64,000 bases of DNA, taken from contig CM057161.1 in the NCBI GenBank assembly GCA_029962745.1, positions 13,089,449-13,153,448 of the forward strand, written 5' to 3'. This DNA is from Echinometra lucunter. Lineage: Eukaryota > Echinodermata > Echinoidea > Camarodonta > Echinometridae. The notes beneath the pieces are model-generated. The model did not search any database and was not told the origin of the DNA. It was given only the letters and a program-made list of their open reading frames with translations. Below, piece by piece: positions 27,101 to 36,100 of this stretch; position 1 is the first letter of the stretch; every line of letters begins with the position of its first letter. Both the position numbers and the translations under genes were made by a program.

Positions 27101-30100
27101 TGTTGATTTTATTTCTTGTGTTATTAGATTTATGACTTCAACATATTTTTAAAAGAGATCAGCTGTCAATTATGATTATCTGTTACAATTTACAAAGTCG
27201 TTACTTGATAAGCCTCTCTTTGAAAGAGAAAAATGAGCAAATCGAAGATTCTTTGGTATTGTCTGATAGACAAAAAGATGGAAAAGGCCGATGCTATCAT
27301 GTAGATGTGTAGTCTGGGAATTATGAGCTGCACTTATACCCCCCATTGTGCCAGTTGGGTTAAGGTGTATGCTCCTTTGGTCATCAAGGCCCCTCATCCT
27401 TGTATCTTGAAAGACTATTGTATCTTTGTGCTTCCTTCAAACAGAAGTTTGTATCAAATGAATTTATAGTAACAGAAATTTATTTACAGTGAATGAATTA
27501 TTATTACTTGATTCAGTTTTTCAGACAAAAGCCAGTCTGCAGGTCTAAATGAAGCATAATTTTTATTGTTGTCTTCATTTATTTTTTTATTAATTTTTCA
27601 CATTCATCTACGTTTTTCTATATCTTCATATGTAAATGTGAAGTTTCTGTATACTTCATCAATTTTTCTTTTTTCGTGAATGGCTCTTCACCATTCTCCA
27701 TTTAAAGAATTTTAAAAAGATTAAAGATTGTGTCAATTCTCTTATACTGTGTGGTTTGTTTCTCATTAAAATTCACCATGTATACATTTCTGTACAATTT
27801 GTTCTTGCCATTCTGTATCTCGATGTTTTGAAAAGGAATTCATGAACTTGTGGATTACTATTGCTGTAATAGATTTTACCAGAACATATTGTGAATTCAA
27901 ACATTTCGGGCTCTCATATATCTAAAAACAAGTAAAAAGCAAAACTCATATGCCATGAATATTTTCTATCCATCACTGCCCAGCTACGGAGGCAGTTGAA
28001 TATTTGTAATGACAAAGATACATGAAGGCATGATGATCGTTGCATGTATTCGTGCATGTGCACATGGTGCTTCTTGATCTATAACTTCATTAATGCTTGT
28101 CTATGTATGCAGCAGCAAACCACATGACAACCCCCTGTGGCTTTCTTTGCATGTAAATGAACGGTATTTAGGAGGGTTTTAAAAAAAGAAAATTAAAAAA
28201 AAACAGTGCTGAGGCAAAAATGATTTTTTTTTTGCTCCTGCTGGCAAAAAGATATAGACCAGTCAAGTTTTTATAAAGTACGACATCACGAGTAATTTCT
28301 TCTCAACTTTGGCAAAACTCTCTTAATTTAGCGTGAACTATTGTTGACATGCCATATGTGAACGCTAAAGATCCATGGGGGTTTCCGTGCGGGTTTGCAG
28401 CGGAATATGTGAATAAACCTTTACATTTTATTGTAATCACATCGTCATTACGTACTGTGTTTAATTTTTCTTTCATTCTTCATAATGTGAACCTAAACGA
28501 AGAATATCTTGCCAGCATAATTAGAAGCAACATGGATTGATTAATTTACAGAACATCAGCTATTTCATCATAACCTAATTTGAACTGAATCTGCTAGGGA
28601 TATATCACCTTGCATACAATATAATAAGAATAAAGTTGTCCCCATACATGTAGGTCAAAATACAATGTAATGTCCAGTATATTCACAGTCCAGTGCACTT
28701 TATGCCAGTCAATCTGCTGGTCTACAGCTATTTCTTGAAAAACTGATCGTTGCTTTCTACAAATTTAAGAATTTTTGAAAATATTTTTTAAAAGAGCTGT
28801 ATTATTGTATTTTGTAGTTTGCTGAGTTTCTCAGTTTTTTTGTAAATCTGAGTACCATATACCAAAGAGGGAGTCATTGGTTTTAAAAAAAGAGCATTGG
28901 ATGCTGTCCTGATGTGTTTCAGTCATTTACTCAACACTATATTCTTTATTTTATTTTAATTCTGAATACCTGTGTTTCTGCTTAAATATTTGCAGTGATT
29001 CAACTTCAGTTGCATTATTTGTTTACTTATTGAAGTGATTGTTATTTAAATCGAGACGTTGGAGTAAAGTTATTCCGAGGAACTTGCATTTTCATATTTT
29101 AGTTCCAAGAATTCATTTCCTAGGAATTTCTTTGCATTCTACTGGCTATTGCCATTTACAGAAATGAGATGGATAGCACTTTGGTTTTACTGCTTGTAAG
29201 AAACGCTTCATTTAGAACAGTGAGTGCTCAATGACAATGCTCTCATATAAATTTACAAACAGTGACGATATAATAATGATTGAACCATTATCAAGCCATA
29301 CTGTTGTCATTTTTATTCTTGTTATGATTATTTTTGACTTGAACAAAGTGAACAACAAGGTATCTTGGCTGGGGTATACGTGTAAGAGGGATGACTTTGA
29401 GTTTTTTGATGCAAAGTATGTATTTTTCATTTGTTTCGTTTCATGATTAGAACGAGATGCCGATAGTGACGACCATCCCCGGGGATTCCCCACCCCGCTA
29501 CGGTAGCCCTGACGCCATGAACGCCCCCCTCCTGCAGAGGCAGAGGTCCACCACCAAGGATTTGTCCCAGATGCTATCATCCGATGAACAGTTTAGTGAT
29601 CTCAGTCCTCGTAGTATGAGGAGGTTGCTCAATATCGTCTCTATCACAGGTTGGTGGGACTAGTTTGATCCTTAAAGAATGTGGATGCAGGGTGGGGTGG
29701 AGAAGAGTATGGTGTTATTTCCCCTAGTTCTAAGAGGATAGAGAGTGGAGGGGATGTAGGGTTTTTTTCCTCCGATGAACAGTTTAGTGACCTCAGTCCT
29801 TGTAGTATGAGAAGGTTGCTCAATAGCATCTTCAACACAAGTTGGTCAACTCCTTGCGGTCATTCGAGGCAGTATGTTGAACATTTCATTGATGCAGTCT
29901 CAGTACTCTGAGGGGGTTGTATAATGTTGTCTTTACAGCACTGTGAATTAGTTTAATTGTGCAGAAAAAGCGGGAGGTTGGGGTGGAGGGGCAGTGATCC
30001 CTTCCTCCAATAAACAGTTTTGTTTGGAAGAATTATCAGGCTAAAATCAATCCACTTCATTCCATCACTTAATGCAGCTTTAAGCATATCATCAGTGATA

Positions 30101-33100
30101 ATAGTAGTTGTTCAGCTTGTCACAAATTGAAGAAGTACATGTAAGATTACCAGTATTTGTTTCATTCCCACTCTCTTCACCATTGAACGTATTTCTCAAG
30201 ACACAGAATGACAAAACTTGCGAATATATTTTGAAATATTGAAATATCCGTTTCTTTGGTCTGTTCAGGTCGTCTTCTACGTGCAAACAACATCTCTTTC
30301 AAGTGGCAGACCCTTGCTCATTGGATCAACCTGACGGAGCGATGGCCGTACCGTATCTCTCGTCTCATTGTCTACTACCAGGAGAATGAGGAGCATATTG
30401 AGGATGATGTCATTCTCAAGGTCCTCACTGACAGGTATGTTGCCTTTCAAGATTCCTCTGTCTCTAGTTATATATCCTACAGATATTTTATCATTGATGC
30501 TGCAATTTACCGTGAATAGCAAGTCCTCACTGTCCTCAGATTGGCTTGAACAGCATATAAATGAGGGACGCAGGACTGCGAAAATTTGAAGGTAATGTCA
30601 TAAAAGATTGGAAAGTTGGAGCCATAATCAATCCAGGGCAACTCTGTCAAAGTTCTTTTGAGCACCGTGTCCATTTATTCTGAACTACTGTCAGTAGATT
30701 TTATTCATTTTCTAAAAGAAAGAAATATTTAATCACACCTTTGCCTTAAATGCTGGACACATCTTTAAACACACCATCAAAAGATCTGTTCTTCATAGCA
30801 CAGTTATAATCATTGAGCATGATTTGATTTCAGCATAAGGCATCTTAGATTTATGTCATTGTGTGAAAGAACGTGTCTGGAACGCAGCATGGACAATTGT
30901 TGAAAATCATACTTTTCAAACAATGATTGATAATTTCACAGGTAGCATGTAGACCTTGTAAATTCATATACATGTATGATCTTCTTGTGGCATGATCTTT
31001 GCTGAAATTTTATTCCAATATTATACAAAAATACAATGACACTCGAGGGAGCATAGAACCATTTGATGTTCCTAAGTGCTAGTAGTTTGAGCTAGATCCG
31101 AGAATGAGTCATTGTATATTTGTTTTATATCCCTAATCGTTCCATGGACACTCATGTAATTACATGTACTCACATTCACATCACATTCAAGGAAATAATT
31201 GGTAAAAAGTGAAGAAAACAGCTCTGAAGACGTGCCTGCAGCTCGATGAGCTCAGCAAGCTGCATTGCATTCAGCATGATTACCGCAATGCTGCTGCTGT
31301 GAGCGCTAGCTAGCCGCATAGGTTGCCTGTGCCATCCCGTGGGGTACGGTTCAGGCTGCCTCAGCACCGAGCTGAGCTGCTGCTTCTTTCCCGAGTCGAT
31401 TGAGGGGGGGGGGGCAGAAAAAAAGCATAGTTCATTTCTTCCCTAGGGAAAACGTGAACTATGCATGACGTCAGCAACGAAAACTGAACTATGCGGAGGA
31501 AACGTCTTTTCTGGTTAAAACTATGCATTTTCTTGTAGTGTACACTCCTAATGCAACAATCTTACGATGAGGGATATAATACAATATAAGCATGTTAATT
31601 TTTGCATTTTTACATTTTGTGTTCCGGACACATTCTCGCATTCTTACACATAACAACATTGAACTAAGAAGCCTAAAACGCATTTTCTGTAGACCCTAGC
31701 CTGAGTTATCTCGGGCTTATAGTGTTCAACGGGTTAAGTAATTGAAAACTTTTGATGTCATGTTGTCCTTGGTAAGAAGACGATATGTAGCCATCATTTA
31801 TGGAAAAATGCTTGCCTTCTGTTGATGTAGGATCAGTGATGACCTGCTCACTCTCCACGAGTCGGACCCTCTCTCAGACTTGGACCAAGATGGGCGTAGC
31901 TTTATGGTTTGTCTCGCCAGGCACACACCTCAGCTGACATGCGGTGATCTCAGAAACTTCCTTTCTTGTACCTGTAACCTGGATCCCCAACTTAGGAAAC
32001 AAATCAGAGGTGAGAGATTAAGGGAGTAGAGCGGAGAGGGTGCAGGGGGAGAGAAATGGACAGAGATGGGCAGAGAGAGAGAGAGAGAGAAACGGGTCAG
32101 AGAGAGGGAGAAGAAAAGAGAAAAGAGAGAGAGAGGGCAAAGAGAGAAGCACAGAGAGAGAGAGAGAGAGAGAGAGGCAGGAAGTTGAAAAGCAAAGTAA
32201 ATTAGGAGAATGGAAATGGACTTGAAAAGAATTAGAAATGACTTCGAGGTTTCATGAGAAATTGCTTATATCTTTCCAAAATTTTGAGAATTACTAAAGT
32301 GAAAGGGTATTTGATGCCCTCAACTATCACTTTCGATATCAATCCCAATTTGGATTCACCCACATGTTAAATCCTACTTTGATTAATTTGCATAATTCTA
32401 ATTATTGCAGTGATTTTGTGAGAGTAAACTACTTTTATTCATTCATTCTTTACTGATATTTCTAAAAACTTTTAGGGCAGTATAGAAATACATTTTCCGC
32501 ACAGACTCTACCACTTCAAATCTTCACTCACCTAATATCTCGTTGTTTACTTCAGATTCCATCGAGACCACGGATTCTGGAGGCACCCTCCCCAACATGA
32601 GCAGCCTGGTCAGACCGCAAAGCTTTGCCCATAGCTTCCCCTCCCAACCCATCACATCCCGGGCATCCCTCTACTCCTCCATCAGCGACACCCCGTCACG
32701 ACTGAACTACCAGATGATGGCTTCCAACCCCTTCATGAAGAAGGTGAGCTGTCCTTAGATTCGAAAATGATTATGTAATCGTTCCTTGATGCTGAATACA
32801 AAAAACTCTAGAGAGTGTTAAAGGGGGTACCCAATGCTGAAACAATGTTAGTTCATTTAAAAGAGCATGATTTTATTAGCAGAAAATCATCTGCCTAATA
32901 AATGGTAAAAAGTCGTGTTGCCGAGGAACCCCCAAAATGTGGTAAGATTTCAGGATATTTTTGACCCCTCAGCTGTGATCCAGTTTCGACTGAGTACCCA
33001 CTTTGACGTCAAAAGTCGCGCAATTCTAGCAAAATGCGCGCAAGGTATAATACAAATTGCACAGTCTAGCACGCAGCACAACTGCAGTGCGCGAAGCTGG

Positions 33101-36100
33101 GTACCCACTTTTACGTCATACCTCATACTCAAAATTTTTGGTCAACTCTTGACTTTTTATGAGAAAATTGGCCCAAATGCATTGATTTCGATTGAAAATC
33201 ATCGTATTTTTAATGCTATTCTTCTTAGAATTCTATCCTCGATCATATATAAAATTATTTTTTACCATTGTGTAATCACTTTAAGGTAGCAGTGGTATTT
33301 TGTATCTATTCTGCCATCCAATGATAGAAGAAAGCAACTCTGTAGAATGAGTTTCTTTCTAAATGAAGGAAATATGTTACTGTTTTTAATGAGAAAATCT
33401 ATGGAGTTGCTTCTTTTTGATATGTCTGTATTTTCGGAAATGTTGGGCCATGTGACCTTAATTTCATCATCATCGTGTTGAGCATGGAAGAAAAAACCCA
33501 CCCCAAATCAAGAAAAAGGCACTTTGAAAAAAACTGGAGTTGCTTCCTTTTGTCATTGGATGGCAATATTTATATTATATTGGATGGTTCTGAGTGGGAT
33601 ACCAGAGAATATTCCAGGAATTAGGGCCAATATTGCATGAATCGAAGATGAGTGCAATATTGCCCCTAACGAGTGGAATATTCCTGCTATTCCATGAAAT
33701 AAAGCCATCCAATGTAATTATTATTATCTATACCCAACAAGAAAAGGGTTTTAAATTAAAAAAATGTCATTCCAGCAACTAAAAAGGGCCCCCATCGTAC
33801 ATTTATTTTGATCACATAAGTTTGACTTACCTCTTTATGACGTCATCAAGGTGTTGTTTGTGCATTGCGTGTATTAAGTATCCGCGCATTGTAATGCTTA
33901 TTGCGCAGTTTGTTTTATTGCGCGCACGCGAAAAGACCATGCAATATCCCATAATATTGCACGGCAAATTTGTGCATGAGCATCTGGGGAATTCGGCGTT
34001 TTATACAATATGCTCTGATATTGCACAGACAAATCATGCAGACATAAAATATGTGTTTTTAATGCCCCTCTAAAATGCCCTACATAGATAATAATATATA
34101 ATATTAATTGTGATCACCTTTATATCACCATCATTAACATTCATTATTGTCATCATCATGTCATCAGCACCACCACCACTGTTATTATCTCATCATCATT
34201 ATTTCTGTTATGAATGTGTATATTTCTATTTTCAAGTCAGGATACCAAAAGCTTTTAAATCTAAAGTGAATGTACAGGAGTTCCCTAAATATGTTGGTAT
34301 GAATTAATGTATATCTTACAAGCATTATATCTACAGTACCTGGTAATTTTCCTTCACATACAGATTCTCCAGAGTCCCGCCTCCACACCCCAACCAGGCA
34401 TTCTCACTGTCAAGGACGTTTGCGATCGGTTACTCAGTCTGGACGGCATCGACAAACATTCGATTCCCCGCTACCAGACCCGCATCGCCGAGCACCACAT
34501 CAACGGCCACGTCCTGTTACAGTGTGAGCTGGATGAACTCAAGACGGTCCTGGACATGACGTTTGGCGACTGGCAGCTCTTCAAGGCCATGGTGATGCAG
34601 ATGAGGGGTCAGGCCATGAGCGCTGCTGCCACCCCGCACAGCCCCAGTCAGGCCAGCAGTGATCCTCTGGTGGACGGAGAGGAAGAGGCAGAAGAGAAGC
34701 CCGAAGAACCGGTTGACCCGGCCAACGACTATCTCAACCTGAGCTACGAGGAGCTGCGTAAGAACTCGCAGATGTCGTCGCAACGATCGTCCATTCACAA
34801 CTCACGGCTGTCGCTGGGCACGCTTAGAAGTGAATCGTCTCACCCTGAGACATCCAGTGGTGAGAACACACCGGCGAGGAAGCGCGCAAGTGGGCAGCAG
34901 AAGTACTCCACGTCCACGAGCCTGGCCGGTATGTTGGTCAGCATGGATAGTGGCATTGAACAAAGCAATAAAAACATTCAGGATGGTGCTCAGCAGACTG
35001 TTAGTAGTAGCGTAGGTGCTAGTGCGAACAATACCACCGTGACGACCACTCCTGCAAAAAACACTCGGGTGGTCCCAGTGACGACCACCACGAAATCCAC
35101 GGCTAGCGTCGGGACTAGCACGGGACAAATGACGGTCGCTGCCGTCCATCCGGCGAGCAACGGTCAGAAACCCAGCGATGGGGGAGCGGAGAAAGAGGCT
35201 AGTAGCAGTTCATCTGAAAGTAGCACAGATATCACAGCATTAAGAAGAGATAGCAGAGGAGAAATCTCTGAGGATGATGCAACTCTGACACCGGAAGATG
35301 CCAAAGCAGAATCAAGGACTACATCTTCTGTGTTGAGTGGTGGTAGTGGTGGTGATAAATCAAAGCATAAATTGGAAAGGCAAATACAGGAGGAGGAAGA
35401 AGAGGAGGAGGACAAGGAAAGCTCGCCTTTATTACAAATAAAAGAGCCCATAGACATCAAAGCTAAGAGCAAAGTCAAGGAAAAGTTGTCAAATGGTAGT
35501 GTGACCGAGATGGAAGCCATGTTGACAGAGAGCAGCGAGAGTCCACTGCATCTGTCCGGTTTAGTATCTGGAGAAGAGACAAGTAGCAGTGAGCAGGGCT
35601 CACGGCCGGTTGAACAGGATGATCGGTATCAAATTAGTCCCACCCTTAAAGAGCAGGTCACAAGAGATGTTAATAAAATGTTTGAGAACTTACAGACGGA
35701 AATCACAAGTCGTTCCAAGGAAGGCCAGACCACCGTTATTACTAGCCCTACGACAGGACGGATACGCGTTCTACGTGCTCCCGTCAAAGTGGAGCAACAA
35801 ACACACGATTTGTCGTTGCTTGCTAGTTATTCCACTTTCATACCACCGGTACGTGAGTTAGACAGTGTGCCTGAGTCGCATGTGGCGAGTTCCACGTCTG
35901 TTTCGTCCGTCGGGAAGCAGCGACGCGTCACAGGAGGGAGCCCTATCAAACATTCGCAATCAGTGGGGGCCATTCCTGCCCCTTCACCGTCCATCACCAG
36001 CCAGGAATCCTACAGCCGCTTCTCCGATACGGGAGCCGGTCTCCACGAAACCAAGCGGACTCTAGACCAAAGCTTTGACGAGTTCATCAAGCTCTCGCTG

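Noticed and set aside
28349..28540. Open frame starting [10 protein letters not shown] as a KIDINS220 exon
   Set aside because: There are no splice sites in compatible phase and no similarity to the expected linker; the neighbouring exons already join in frame.
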